DNA from: Manihot esculenta
Lineage: Eukaryota > Streptophyta > Magnoliopsida > Malpighiales > Euphorbiaceae
Assembly: GCF_001659605.2 (NCBI RefSeq)
Contig: NC_035165.2
Coordinates: forward strand, 12,582,445 to 12,646,444
DNA: 64,000 nucleotides
Reading direction: 5' to 3'
Shown: in pieces, positions 36,950 to 49,138 of the stretch
Layout of the letters: each line of letters opens with the position of its first letter
How positions within the stretch are numbered: the first letter of the stretch is position 1
Program-made: the position numbers and the translations under genes
Notes under the pieces: generated by a model
What the model was told of the DNA's origin: nothing
Seen by the model: the letters and a program-made list of their open reading frames with translations, nothing else
The model's database searches: none

Positions 36950-38028
36950 CAGGAGGCGAACACCTCAAACACCGTGGTGTCAGGTAATCTTATCATTGGA
37001 TGTTCTGATGTGTATGCTTTAATGGACCCTGGTGCTTCTCATTCTTTTGTTGCTCCGAGAGCCGTAGAGAGATTGGGGTTGATGGTCTCTGGGTTAGAGT
37101 GTCCCCTCTGGGTCAGTGGACCCAAGTGTGATCTATCAGTGGCAGAGTCAGTCTGCTGGTTTAGTCCAGTGTTTGTTGAGGATAGATGCCTTTCAGCCGA
37201 CCTTGTGGTTCTAGACTTGACGGATTTTGATGTCATTCTAGGGATGGATTGGCTATCTACTCATGGTGCTACCTTGGACTGCAGAGACAAGGTAGTCAGG
37301 TTCAGAGGTCATGATGGGTCAGAGGTTGTCTTCAGGGGAGACAGGAGGGGTATGCCTAGAGGTTTGATATCAACCCTACAGGCTCGTAGGTTGCTCAGGA
37401 GGGGTTGTCAGGGGTTTCTAGCTCTTGTGAGAGAGCTGGATAGTCAGGTTAGGGAGCCCGCCTCAGTGCCCGTAGTCAGAGAGTTTCCAGGTGTCTTCCC
37501 AGACGAGTTTCCAGGACTACCACCTGCTAGGGAGATAGAGTTTGAAATAGAAGTGATGCCTGGAACCAGACCAATCTCTATCCCTCCCTACAGGATGGCA
37601 CCAGCAGAGTTGAAAGAGCTAAAGGACCAGTTGCAAGAGTTGGTAGACAAGGATTTCATCCGACCGAATACCTCACCTTGGGGTGCTCCAGTGCTGTTTG
37701 TAAAGAAGAAGGATGGATCCTTGAGACTTTGTATCGACTATAGGCAGTTGAACAAAGTCACTACCAAGAACAAGTATCCTCTACCCAGGATCGAAAATCT
37801 ATTTGACCAGCTAGCAGGAGCAGGTTGTTTTTCCAAGATAGATCTGAGATCCGGGTACAACCAACTGAGAATCAGAGAAGAAGATGTGCCGAAGACGGCG
37901 TCCAGGACCAGATATGGGCATTATGAGTTCCTAGTAATACCGTTTGGGCTAACCAATGCCCCTGTAGCATTCATGGATCTCATGAACAGAGTTTTCAGCC
38001 AGTATCTGGATCACTTTGTTATCATTTT
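36950..38028 (+). pseudogene. Element B protease and N-terminal reverse transcriptase
   Basis: Protease [20 protein letters not shown] near 37022-37080, connection region, then RT palm blocks [20 protein letters not shown] and [12 protein letters not shown] up to HFVIIF. It is interrupted just before the catalytic FIDD box by the solo LTR at 38029. This stretch itself has no stop. Confidence 0.9.
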
Positions 38029-40351
38029 TGTAATACCCGGCGAGACTCCGGTATCGGAATTCCTACCGTCCGGAGGAATCTCGGATGTCGGAAACCTCTA
38101 GAAGGGTAAAATCATGTTTTTATAAAATGTTTTAATGTATTTTATGGTTTTAATCAAGTAAGAAATGAGTTTTTGCATGAAAAATAGTCTTGGAGGAAAA
38201 CCCAAGTTCGGCCGCCGAACCTCAAATTCGGCCGCCGAACATGCATGCACTTCGGGAGTGCTTTAGGCCCCCGAAAGCATAAGTGAGGGAAGTCCAGGTT
38301 CAGCCGCCGAACCTTATGTTCGGCCGCCGAACATGGCATGCATGCTGAGGCACGTTCGGCCCCCGAATGTGGCCTGGCCAGACACCTATAAAAGGGTCCC
38401 TTAGCCGAAAACGGGTGAGCTTTTCTTCCCATTTTCGGCCAAGGTGAGCTCTCCGCCGTCCCTCACCGATCTTGAGTTTCTTCCTTCGAATCTTTTACAA
38501 TTTTCACTAGTTTTCACCTTGTTTTGAAGATTTTCAAGTATAAAGCAAGTTTTGGAGCTTTGAGGTTCAAGAAAACTCAATCTCTCCCATCTCCGAGCTA
38601 GGGTCGTTTTCCTCTCGATCTTCAAGAGGTAAGGGCCGATCTTGAGCTCACTATATGTTTTAACAAGTTTTATGCAAGTTTATGGAGTAGAAATGCATGT
38701 TTAGGTTGTTTTGAGTTTATGGGTTTAATGTGTGTTTATGAGCAATGTGGGTATGTTTGATGTGTTGTAGTTAGGGTTTAGGCTAGTTTGAGACCCCTAT
38801 GAACTTGTATGCTTGTTTGTGTATGATTGGGAGTGTTGTAGAATAGGTTTATGCATGTTTGAAAGGTTTAGGAGGCGTTTGTGCGTGTGGAGCTGAGTTT
38901 CTGCCACTTTGGAGAAACTCAGGTTCGGCCGCCGAAGGAACTTTCGGCCGCCGAACCCGCTTGTGGAGGCAGCCTTCGGCTGCTAAAGCCTGCCCCCGAA
39001 AGAGGACTTTCATCTCTGGAGGGCAGTTTCGGCCGCCGAAAGTGCCGCCGAACATGCATGAGTTTCGTCTCTGTCTGGGAGTTTCGGCCGCCGAAGGTGC
39101 CGCCGAACCTGCCTGACTTTCGGCTCTGGAGGGACTTTCGGCAGCCGAACTTGCCGCCGAAAGTGCCCTGTTCAGCCTTCTTTTGCATGTTTTGCATGAT
39201 TATTTTGAGGTGTTTTAGGGGGTTTTTGGGGGATGTTTTTAGAGTCATGTTCTAGTTGTTTGGTCCCTCATTTGAGTCCACCTGTGTAGGCTCGGACCCG
39301 AGGAACTGAGGACCCCAGCAGTGAGTCAGCTGCTTCAGTCATTGTCAGAGCTAGCTGAGGTGAGTAGAATAAACCTTTATGTTTTAAAGCAAATAAGTTA
39401 TAAAGTTTGAGCATGTTCATGCATCATGAATGCTATGTGATATCCTAGGTTGTTGCATTAGAATTCACGAATATGTTGCATTGCATTCTATGATGTTGAT
39501 GTGGATTGGTTATTGGATGATCCTTTAGTCCTCATATGATATGATATGATGATGGTACGGCATGATATGGTATGGAAGTCCGGTTGACCCATTCTACGTC
39601 CCAGCACTATGTAAGAGAAAGACCGGTTGACCCATTCTACGTCCCGGCACCTTGAAAATGTTATGTTATGATATGTTTAAGAGAAAGACCAGTTGATCCA
39701 TTCTACGTCCCGGCACTTTGGAATGTAGAGGACTATTGGTGACAATACCATCCGTGATGTGATATGTCTGTGAGGTGTTGCATTCCATTATGGCATGTGA
39801 TTTAAATGTTTTTATTATTCTGCTCACTGGGCTCTAGTAGCTCACCCCTTTCCCTAATCTCCCAGGGTTGCAGGTACGGGCTAGACAGTGAAGTCAAGAT
39901 GGATGAAGTCTTGTGTATGTAATAGATAGAATGTGGACATGATAGATTGTAAAATGATGTAAAGTTATGAATAGTTATGTTATGTAAAAATGATATTGAG
40001 GATTAGAGGTTGTGCTTGACCCTATGTGTATGGTGATCCCTTTTGTATACATGATCTATGTTTTATGATGTTTATGTTCCACCAAGCTTGTGTATGATGA
40101 GATGCCCCTTTGGAGCATTTGTTGAGAGCTCCAGTGTGGGGTTTATGTTTATGTTTATATATATGCTTATGTGCATGCACAGGTTAAGCTTGATTTATGA
40201 AAGAAAAAGTTTACATGTTTATGTATTTGTATGATCATGTATGGGACTACACAGGTTTACAGGATGTATGTCAGGCTTGCTACGGGTCCCGGCGGCCTTA
40301 AGCCGATCTGGATCCTAGCGCCGGTAGCGGTCCGATTTTCGGGTCGTTACA
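38029..40351 (+). mobile_element. Tekay solo LTR in RT of element B
   Basis: 2323 bp, TGTAATACCCGGCGAGAC to GGGTCGTTACA, flanked by ATTTT (38024-38028 and 40352-40356). Palindrome clusters at about 38205-38370 and 38920-39160. Minisatellite with GACCCATTCTACGTCCC units at about 39575-39720. It splits the RT codons immediately before IDDIL. Confidence 0.95.
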
Positions 40352-41626
40352 ATTTTCATTGACGATATCTTAGTGTACTCCAGAAATGCAGAGGAGCATG
40401 CCCATCATCTGACGATGGTTTTGCAGACCCTGAGGGAGCATGGCTTGTATGCGAAGTTCTTCAAGTGTGAATTCTGGTTGAGGAGCATTTCCTTCTTGGG
40501 ACATGTTGTGTCAGAAAAGGGAATTGAAGTGGATCCTAAGAAGGTGGAAGCTGCAGCTAACTGGCCTAGACCCACTACAGTGACAGAGATAAAAAGCTTC
40601 TTGGGTTTGGCAGGTTACTACAGGAGGTTCGTTTAGGACTTCTCTAAAATTGCCGCTCCTATGACCAGATTGACCAAGAAAAATCAGAGGTTTATGTGGT
40701 CTGAACAGTGTGAGGAAAGCTTTGAAGAGCTGAAGAAAATGTTAACGTCAGCACCGGTGTTAGCTCTGCCTACCAGTAATGAAGACTTCACAGTGTTTTG
40801 TGATGCGTCCCGGGTGGGACTAGATTGTGTGTTAATGCAAAATAAGAGGGTAATTGCTTATGCTTCTAGGCAGCTGAAGAAGCATGAGTTGAATTATCCT
40901 ACACATGATCTAGAGATGGTAGTTGTGATCTTCGCACTCAAGATGTGGAGGCATTACCTTTATGGGGTTAAATGTGAGATCTTCACAGATCATAAAAGCT
41001 TGCAGTACATCTTGAGTTAGAGGGAGTTGAATCTAAGGCAGAGAAGATGGGTAGAACTGCTTAGTGATTATGATTGCAAAATTCAGTACCATCCGGGTAA
41101 GGCAAATATTGTGGCAGATGCCCTTAGTCGGAAATCACTTGGCAGTATATCCCATATTACAGCAGAGAGAAGACCGGTGGAGAGGGAATTCTATAAGCTC
41201 ATTAATGAAGGGCTACATTTGGAGTTGTCTGGTACAGGTGCTTTGATAGCTCAGATGAGAGTAACACCCATGTTTCTGGAGCAGGTGGCTCAGAAACAGC
41301 ATGAGGACCCAGAGTTAGTGAAAATTGCCAGGACTGTTCAGTTAGGCAAGAATGAAGAGTTCAGATTTGACAGCAAAGGGATCATCTACTATGGGAGCAG
41401 GTTATGTGTACCAGATGACGTGAGTCTGAAGGGAGACATTATGAGAGAAGCTCATAATGCCAGATACAGCGTTCACCCTGGAGCCACCAAAATGTATCAA
41501 GATCTGAAGATAGTTTATTGGTGACCAGCTATGAAGAGAGAAGTGGCACAGTTCGTGTCTGCCTGCGAAGTATGTCAGAGGGTGAAGCTGGAACATCAGA
41601 AACCGGCTGGAATGCTTAACCCACTG
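40352..41626 (+). pseudogene. Element B C-terminal RT, RNase H and integrase zinc finger
   Basis: Resumes with [19 protein letters not shown], RNase [18 protein letters not shown] and [10 protein letters not shown], then integrase [16 protein letters not shown] and [14 protein letters not shown]. Stops at 40634-40636 (TAG), 41018-41020 (TAG) and 41522-41524 (TGA). Truncated at GMLNPL, before the integrase catalytic core. Confidence 0.9.
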
Positions 41627-42109
41627 TTGATTAGAGGACGTTCCCTAATTAATTTGATAATAAGGAGAGATAATGGTAGTGAGAATCTTATTCCAACTCC
41701 ATAACTAATCTATTGGGTCAACCCAAAAGAACAAAGTGTCTGTAATCAATCCCAATAACTAAAGTGGATCCAATACTTCAACTAGAGTTTTCTCATTATT
41801 GGTTACTCTTTATTTAATTATTTTGCTTTCCATTTATTTCTCTTTCAGTTTTATCTCGTTATATCTCGTTTCATTTTATTTTGCTTTCCGTTTATTTCTC
41901 TTTCAATTTTATCTCGTTTCAGTTTATCTCATTTTCAGTTTTCTTCTTTTTTAGTTTATTTTTGTTTTAGTTTATTTTATTGGTCTTGATAAGGAAAATA
42001 GGTAAGTTCTCAATTCCCTGTGGATTCGATCCTTTCACCACTATCTGCAGTTGTAAATTGTTGATAACCAGAAATGTTATTTTTGACCGGCTTCGACAAC
42101 CGCGAGTCA
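41627..42109 (+). repeat. Athila-like LTR, 3' end fragment
   Basis: Matches the end of the LTR at 61935-62391: GATTAGAGGACGTTCCCTAA, the TGTGGATTCGATCCTTTCAC block, and the end GACAACCGCGAGTCA. The T-rich middle has imperfect tandem units (TTTATCTCGTTTCA-like, 41840-41960). It abuts the truncated integrase directly. Confidence 0.8.
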
Positions 42110-44624
42110 CTAGTTGATTTAATCATAAGAAGAGACATGGTGGTGAGAAGCGTCTTCTACCTCCATAACTAATCTATTGAATCAATCAAGAGAACATAAG
42201 TTTCAATTATCAATCCAAACAACCAAAGTGGATCCATCTCTTCAACTAGACCTTTCTCATATTGAATTTCTCTTTTATTTCTATTACTTGTGTAACGACC
42301 CGAAAATCGGACCGTTACCGGTGCTAGGATCCAGGTCGACTTAAGGTCGCCTGGACCCGTAGCAAGCCTGCTATACTCTCTGTGTACCTGTAAAATCCCA
42401 TACAGGATCAGACATTTTCTGTAAAAACATAAAACTGTTCTCTGAACCAAGGCTCAACCTGTGCATGCACTATCTCTGTACTACAGAACCCCTTACTAGA
42501 GCTTGCTCTAGACGGGTTAAACTCATACATGTTAAGCCTGGTTTTCACATACTCACGAAAACATTTACATAAAACAAACCATGTACACAAAAGGGGTTTA
42601 TCATACATATGGGTCAAGCACACTAAACTCTATACAAAGCTAATACATCTCTGTACAAGATTACATGTCCACACTAAGCTATTACAAAACTCTTTGCTTC
42701 TCCTGTACCCTGCTGAACTTCCCCTGACCTCTGATCCTGCAAGACTGGGATTAAGGAGAAGGATGAGCTATACTAGCCCAGTGAGTAGAACATATCAAAC
42801 ATATCAATAAAACATGCTCACATGGAATGCATCACATCACAAGTAAATCACCCATCTCAGACGGACTGATTAAAAAATTCCTCAACTGTGCCCGGCCCGC
42901 GAAGGAGCTCCTCAGGACTTTATTACGCACCCTAGGGTGCCCTGTGCCCGGCCCTCTCAGGGCTCCTCAGGACTTTACTACGAGGGCTAATGAATCCACT
43001 ATGTCCGATCCGTACAAGCATAGAATAATGTAATGCGTCACATTAGTGTAGTCTAGCGCACTCAACCTATTACATATCATGATGCATGGAACATGCTAAA
43101 AGCATTTACTTTCTCAATTTAACACATTAAGTTTAGTTCCACTCACCTCTGGCTGACTCTGAACTGACTCTGAATACTCTGAAGCAGTGCTCACTGCTGC
43201 TCTCTTCGGTTCCTCTGGTCCGTTCCTACACAGGTGGACTCAAATGAGGTACCAAACTAGCTCAAGAACAACTCTAAAAAACTCCCCAAAAACCTCCTAA
43301 AATATCCTAAAACAATCACATAAAACATGCAAAAGAAGGCTGGACAGGGCACTTTCGGCGGCAGGTTTGGCGGCCGAAAGTCCCTTCCAGAGCCGAACCT
43401 TAAGCACTTTCGGCGGCACTTCGGCTGCCGAAAGTCCTCTCCAGAGACGAAAGTCCCCAACCTTCGGCGGCACCTTCGGTGGCCGAAACCCCCCTCTAGA
43501 GCCGAAAGTCCAAACTTTCGGGGGCAAGTTTAGGCAGCCGAAACCACCTCCTTAGCATGTTCGGCGGCCAAACCTTCCTTCGACGGCCGAAACTGGATTC
43601 TCCAGTAAGGCAGAACCCTGCTCTGCGTCATGCAAAACTTACCCAACTTCACTCAAACTTGCAAACCACAATTCCACAACCTGCATATACTCAAGTATAG
43701 GCACAAAGGGGGCCAAACCTAACTTAAAACCCCAACAAACATCACAACTCAACACATAAACATGCTTTGACCACACAGCAACCAAAAGCTCAACTTACCC
43801 TAAACATGCATCTCTACCCATAAAACTCCATAAAACCTTCAGAAAGCAAGAAAAGAAGTTAAGGATCTTCACTTACCTCTTAGAAACAAGAAGATAAACG
43901 ATCCCAACGTGGAGATCTGAAGCAACTCACTCTCAAAGTCTCCACACTTCAAAACTTTGGGTTTTAGTTCAAACGCTTCAAAACAACATAAAACCCATCA
44001 AAACTTTGCAAGATTGAAAGAAAACATAACAATCACCCAAGGAAGCTCATGGCCTCACCTTTGTCTGTGAAAATGGAAGAAATCTGATCCATTCACCGAC
44101 CTAGGGCCTTTTATAGGTGGCTGGCCAGACCACCTTCGGCGGCCTAACGTGATTCCAAACTCATGCATGTTCGGCGGCCGAACCTTGCATTTCTTTCTTG
44201 GCTCTTTTCTTTCAAAACCTCATTTTCTTTCCACTTAAAACATTAAAACATACTCCAATTCTTTAGAAAAACATATCTACTATCCTTTTAGAGGGTTCCG
44301 ACATCCTGAATTCCACCGGACAGTAGAATTCCGATGCCAGACTCTAGCCGGGTATTACAACTTGCTTATTTGATTGCTTTCAGTAGTGTGTTAATCAAAT
44401 CAACCTCAAACCCCCCCCCCTTTTACTTTTATTGCACTTTACTTTTATTCCGCTTTCAGTTACTTGCTTTCAGTTGCGCTTTTAGTTAATTCTCTTGATC
44501 TTGATTGAGAAAAATAGATAAGTTTACAATTCTCTGTGGATTCGATCCTTTACCACTATCTGCAGTTGTAAAATTGTTGATAACCGAAAATGTTATTTTT
44601 TATCGGCTTTGACAACCGCGGGTC
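42110..44624 (+). repeat. Second Athila-like LTR 3' fragment, split by a Tekay solo LTR
   Basis: 42110-42290 begins TTGATTTAATCATAAGAAG and matches the LTR end region. It resumes after the solo LTR at 44360 and runs to GACAACCGCGGGTCA at about 44624, including a C11 tract near 44410. It lies in + orientation directly beside a - strand protease, so this border is a rearrangement, not a normal LTR/internal junction. Confidence 0.75.
42291..44359 (-). mobile_element. Tekay solo LTR inserted in Athila-like LTR
   Basis: 2069 bp, TGTAACGACCCGAAAATC at the low end and GGGTATTACA at the high end (- orientation), flanked by ACTTG (42286-42290 and 44360-44364). Contains a GTGCCCGGCCC/CTCAGGACTTTA minisatellite (about 42888-42985) and palindrome clusters at about 43350-43590 and 44130-44185. 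Confidence 0.95.
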
Positions 44625-45258
44625 AGCCATCATGCACATATATCTTGGTTCTGGCCGTGCTCAAGAAGGGTCGTCCAAGCAAGATATCTGAGGTGGTGTT
44701 GCTATTGTCTTTCTCCATATCAATCACATAGAAATCTGCTGGAAAGACAAGTTGGTCCACTTGGACTAGAACATCTTCTAAAATGCCTTTTGGATATACC
44801 AAAGATCTATCAGCCAATTGTATGACCACTCTAGTGTCCTTAAGTGTACCTGCATTCAAAGAGTTGTAAATAAAAATAGGCATAAAATTGATTGATATAC
44901 CTAAGTCACACATGGCCTTCTTGATGCCCACGCTGCCAATTTTGTAAGAGACAATAAACATCCCTCTATCTTTGCATTTGGCTGGGAGTTTCCTCTTTAT
45001 GACAGCTGTCACAACCTCTCCCACACTTACTTTTTCCTTCTCAGCAAGCTTTCTTCAGTTTGTGCATAACTCTTTCAAGAACTTGGCATACTTTGATATT
45101 TGCTTCACAGCATCTAGCAAAGGTATGTTAATCTCCACTTTCCTAAAGGTTTCAAGGATCTCTTTTTCTTCTTTTTCTTTTTGCGATTTTTCAAACCTTT
45201 TTGGAAAGGGAGGTGAAATCTTGAAGCTTGCCTGCTGGTTTGCATTCTGCTGGTGCAC
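44625..45258 (-). pseudogene. Athila-like retropepsin domain
   Basis: Two - strand frames. 45258-45055 has the pre-protease region (KVEINIPLLDAVKQISKYAK). 45024-44625 has the aspartic protease with CDLGISINFMPIFIYNSL, VLVQVDQLVFPADFYVIDME and LLGRPFLSTARTKIYV. The DLG active-site motif is the form usual in Athila/Tat relatives. A frame break lies between the two parts, and the domain ends at the LTR border. Confidence 0.8.
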
Positions 45259-45479
45259 TAGTTCTATTTATCCAGTCTGCTTGGACAAACAGTTTCTGTC
45301 TTGCTGTGTATGTTGTCTGCTTGTTTGCCCGGTTGTTTGGGCAAACAGATCTCTTGGCTCACTTTCTGGCAGTTTTTCTTCAGCAACCAATCTTTGCAAT
45401 TGTGAACCTCTATCATCAGCCCTATCATTCTGAAGTTCTCTCCCACTTCTCAACATGATGGCACTTGCATTTGCTTGGG

Positions 45480-46991
45480 GTTAGCCTCGGTTTGGGAAGG
45501 TAACTTCCCTTGAGATTCAAGCTTGCTTACGGAGGTGGCTATTTGACCCATTTGTTGTTGGAGACTTTGCACAGTATTTGCCAATGACTTCATCATTTCC
45601 TCAAGGTGCATATTGGACTTTTAAGGTGTTGCTTAGGCTGAATTTCTTTGATAATTTTGATAGTTGTTAGCCCTAGCATAGCTGAAGTTTGGATGGTCTC
45701 TCCAACCTGGATTATAGGTGTTAGAGTATGGATCATGTCTTGGCTAGCTGTTGAATCTTCTAATTGCATTTACTTGCTGGTCATCCTCTTGAAGTGTAGG
45801 ACATTGATCAGTTGGGTGTCCCACATGTGCACATATGCTACATGGCCTAATTTGCTGAAGTTGTTGAGCTTGTTGGGCTTGGCCTATGACAAGACTTCTC
45901 ACTGAAGAGGTTAGTGAAATTTGAGAAATGAGAGCAGATGTACTTACCTCATTGACTCTTCTTGGCAGCTGCCTTTCATCTCTATATTGCTTGGATGCGG
46001 CCGCCATTGTTGAAATCAACTCTCTAATTTCTTGAAGTGTTTTATCTTCAATTGAACCTCCACATGCTACATCAATGAATTTTCTTTCGGACGGTAGCAA
46101 ACCTCCATAGAAGTATTCTATGAGTGATTTATCTGAGATGTCATGTTGAAGGCAGCTTGTACACAATCTCTTGAATCTTTCCCAATACTCATACAAGTCT
46201 TCAGTCTCTTTTCGCTCAATGCCACTAATCTCTCTCCTTATGCCTATGGCTTTAGAAGTTGGGAAATATTTATTCAGAAAGGCTTTAAACATACCATCCC
46301 AAGAAGTGATTGATCTGGGTGGTAGGTAAAATAGCTAATCTTTGGCATAATCATCTAGTGAGAATGGGAATGCTCTCAATTTCACATGCTCTTCAGATAT
46401 GCCTTGCGGCCTCATAGTTGAACATACTATGTGAAATGCCTTCAAGTTTTTATGGGAGTATTCATTCTCTAAACCTCTGAATTTAGGTAGGAGGTGTATC
46501 AAACCTGTTTTAAACTCAAAAGGTACTGTCAAGGGCAGATAGGTGATGCAAAAAGGTGCTTGATCACCTATAGGTGTTGCCAACTCTCTTAGTGTTCTTT
46601 CTCATTGAATTGGTGCCCTTATTGCTTGATTTTCTGGTTCAATTTCAGCAAAAAAAGCAAGTTCAGCTGGTCTTCAGACAAGTGCAGCAAGTTGCATATT
46701 GAATTCAGCCATTTCAGCGGCTGTTTGGACAGTTTCTGCAGTGTTGGACTCTATTTTAGCAGTGTGTTGTTCAGTTTCTACAAAAGGTGTTACTGGTTAA
46801 GATGTTTCAGCAGGTGCTGATTCTTGGACAGTAGCAGTTTCAGTAGGTGTTGTTTCTGGTTTAGAAGCTGTTGTGGATGAGGATGGTCTTGAGGGTTGGC
46901 TCCTCGGATTGGCTTGTTTTCTTAGTTGTTTTGCTATACGCTCAATTTCTGGATCGTAAAGTAGAGTTTCTTTGCATCCAGCCTTGGTCAT
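45480..46991 (-). pseudogene. Athila-like gag
   Basis: - strand frames from MTKAGCKETLLYDPEIERIA (46991) through PLTVPFEFKTGLIHLLPKF, a stop at about 46335, then FKAFLNKYFPTSKAIGIRRE, YEYWERFKRLCTSCLQHDIS, IEYFYGGLLPSERKFID and a CCHC knuckle CSICAHVGHPTDQCP near 45795-45840. This block order is that of Athila/Tat-type gag. Several stops make it non-functional. Confidence 0.85.
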
Positions 46992-47016
46992 GAAAGAAAA
47001 TCAAGTTAGTTAAATC

Positions 47017-47037
47017 AACTCCCCAACAACGGCGCTA
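47017..47037 (-). other. Primer-binding site of Athila-like element
   Basis: - strand AGCGCCGTTGTTGGGGAGTT just inside the LTR. It resembles the TGGCGCCGTTGCCGGGGA primer site of Athila-type elements (tRNA-Asp type), with the first base and an internal position changed. Confidence 0.65.
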
Positions 47038-47040
47038 ATT

Positions 47041-47944
47041 TTTTACTGTGCGGTTGTCGAAACCGGTAAAAAATAACCTCTTTGGTTATCCACTATTTTG
47101 CAACTGTAGATAGTGGTAAAAGGATCGAATCCATAGGGAATTGATACTTACTTATTTTTCTTATCAAAGACCAAGTAAATAAATAAATAAAAATAACAAA
47201 AGGGGGGGGGTTTGAGGTTTGATGAACTAAACTAGAATTAGAAGCAATAAAGTAAAGCAAATAAAGTAAATTAGTTATGGGAGTGGAAGATGCTTCTCAC
47301 CACCATATCTCTCCTTAAGCAAATTAACTGGAAAATGTTCTCTAATTAATCACTAATCAACAAGTTGCCAAGGAACGTCCTTGGGACTTTAGATTTATTC
47401 AATTATCAATTGCATTAAGAAATAGAGAGACCTAATTCTAGCTACCCAAACGTATGGTTTGCAGTTTTAAGAGCATTTTCTCCATAATGTCTCTTTACAC
47501 CTAATATCTGCAAAACATGATTAAAATCACAAAATTAGGCAGAAAAAATGTAAATAAACATCAAGAACATAATGATAAAACGGACTAAAATATGCTCTAT
47601 CAATGGTGATCTTGCTAGATTATGCAATCTCCTTGGTTTTTACACCAAGAGTTACTTGTATTTGAATAATTCAAGCAATTACGGACTTAAACTATCCAAA
47701 CTAATAAATTATCACTTTGTAATCAAGAATCAATGGGCCCTATTGATCTAAACAACAAAGTAACAATAGAATTAAGCATGAAATTGTATAAATATTGATA
47801 AATAAAAGAAGAATATAATAAGTTCAGATCTCCCAATCCATAACAAACTGAAGTTTCACCTAATCTTCAACTAGAAAAAGGGGTTTTAGCCACTCATGGC
47901 TGAAACTAACATAAAAATCAAAGAAAGAAAGCAAGAATGTCCGA
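47041..47944 (-). repeat. Athila-like LTR in - orientation, rearranged
   Basis: - orientation LTR. 47041-47590 matches the LTR end (AGTGGTAAAAGGATCGAATC, rc of the conserved GATTCGATCC block). 47591-47602 is the reverse complement of the LTR start TGATAGAGCATA. 47603-47944 then matches the LTR middle (rc of GCCATGAGTGG and of GGTGTAAAAACCAAGGAG). The LTR 5' segment is thus found internally, which differs from the order at 50881-62391. Confidence 0.65.
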
Positions 47945-48348
47945 TCGGCCTTAGCGAACATTTCCTAATCAAACTAAAACTAAGGAGGAATTTGGTTGTG
48001 AGAAGCGTCTTCCACAACCTAAACTAATTTATTGAAATAAATATAAGTATCAAAGCATCAATGATCAATTCTAAACTAAAATAGATCTTATACTTCAACT
48101 AGAGTCTTTTTATTATTGATTTTCCCATCTTTTAATTATTTCTCTCTTTACTACTTTAGTTTTAATCTTAGATCTCTTCATAAAAAACAACCCCCTTTAT
48201 TTTACTTTTGTTAGTTGAGTTGCCCAAGTCATTGTTAGGAAAGTCCTCAGTGTCAAATCCCTGTGATTCAACCCTATTGCCACTATATGCAATTCTTTTT
48301 GTTGATTGTTAATGGTTTTATTTTTGACGGCTTCAACAACCGCTATCA
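47945..48348 (+). repeat. Athila-like LTR 3' fragment in + orientation
   Basis: Starts near GAACATTTCCTAATCAAAC and follows the usual LTR end (GTGAGAAGCGTCTTCCACAA; ATTGCCACTATATGCAATTC; ACAACCGCTATCA). It meets the - oriented LTR head to head at about 47945. Confidence 0.7.
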
Positions 48349-49060
48349 CATGCTCCATCATATGTTGCCATGGGTGGCATCATGAGCTTCTTTGGGATGG
48401 TCTCCTGCTGGATCCACCCTGAAAATGCTGAGGATGTAGGTAGAAGGGTCTGGCTGTTGTCTTTTTCCCCCAGCTCAGTTAGGAGCTACTCCTTCATTCT
48501 TTGCAACTTCTAATCTACTTCTGTCTCTTCCTACCTTGGCCTTTTCTCCAGGCGATACCCTTCTACCCATTCCTCGCTTTCCATCCTCCCAGCTGTCCCG
48601 CAGAGTACCTCTCTACTTCATCATTTTCAATGAGCTCTATCACCCTCCTTCCTCGGGCTCTAACTGCCGACTCCTCTTCTCTACCAGCTCTTTCACTCCC
48701 TTCTCCGATCCTCTGACTACTTTGTTGGGGGATCTGGTAGTTGAAGCTGGGTTGGGGTTCAGTGGCATTGATTCCCTCAACTACAGAGGGTATGTTTAGT
48801 GGGGTATTGAGACCCCTCTGTTGCAGCATCTGCCCCAGCCAGTGGACAATATTCTGTAGCTGAAGAGTCATAGCTTGGAGTTCTTGGTTGGATAGGGTGG
48901 TTCTAGGCACATTCCTTACCGAGCTCGGCAAGGGATTAAACAACACTGATGGTTGGTTGGAGGGGGTTGTAGGACTAGAGAAAGAGAACTACTGACCTTT
49001 TTGAGCAGAGCTCAGGTCGTTCGGGGTGTTATTGGTATAGATTTCATTGTGGTTTGCCAT
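48349..49060 (-). pseudogene. Tat-type gag N-terminal fragment
   Basis: Starts MANHNEIYTNNTPNDLSSAQ at 49060. TAG near 48991. Continues VRNVPRTTLSNQELQAMTLQ, a Gln-rich helix region, and AVRARGRRVIELIENDEVER, then degenerates. No capsid core or knuckle is present. Identified by position after the primer site and by composition. Confidence 0.65.
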
Positions 49061-49117
49061 GTGGATCTCAGTAAGTGTTATGGAAATGGAACTCTGGCGA
49101 TGAGAAGATCTCCTTTG

Positions 49118-49138
49118 TTTCCCACAGATGGCGCCAAT
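49118..49138 (-). other. Primer-binding site, Tat-type
   Basis: - strand TGGCGCCATCTGTGGGAAAC immediately inside the LTR. It is one base away from the TGGCGCCGTCTGTGGGAA primer site common in plant Tat elements. Confidence 0.8.

Larger units (their letters stand above)
30309..41626 (+). mobile_element. Chimeric, truncated Tekay-like gypsy element B
   Basis: Inserted in the copia element after ATGAG at 30308. It has a 5' LTR (30309-32459), a gag start, then at about 35462 a second divergent gag that begins again near codon 32 and continues into protease, RT, RNase H and the integrase zinc finger, ending at about 41626 inside GMLNPL. Two solo LTRs of the same family are nested in it. There is no 3' LTR, because Athila-like LTR sequence abuts the truncated integrase. 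Confidence 0.85.
44625..47040 (-). mobile_element. Athila-like gypsy internal fragment (gag-protease)
   Basis: A - strand fragment with primer site (about 47018-47036), gag and protease, truncated before reverse transcriptase. It is bordered by a - oriented LTR on its gag side, as expected, but by a + oriented LTR fragment on its protease side, which shows rearrangement after insertion. Confidence 0.82.
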
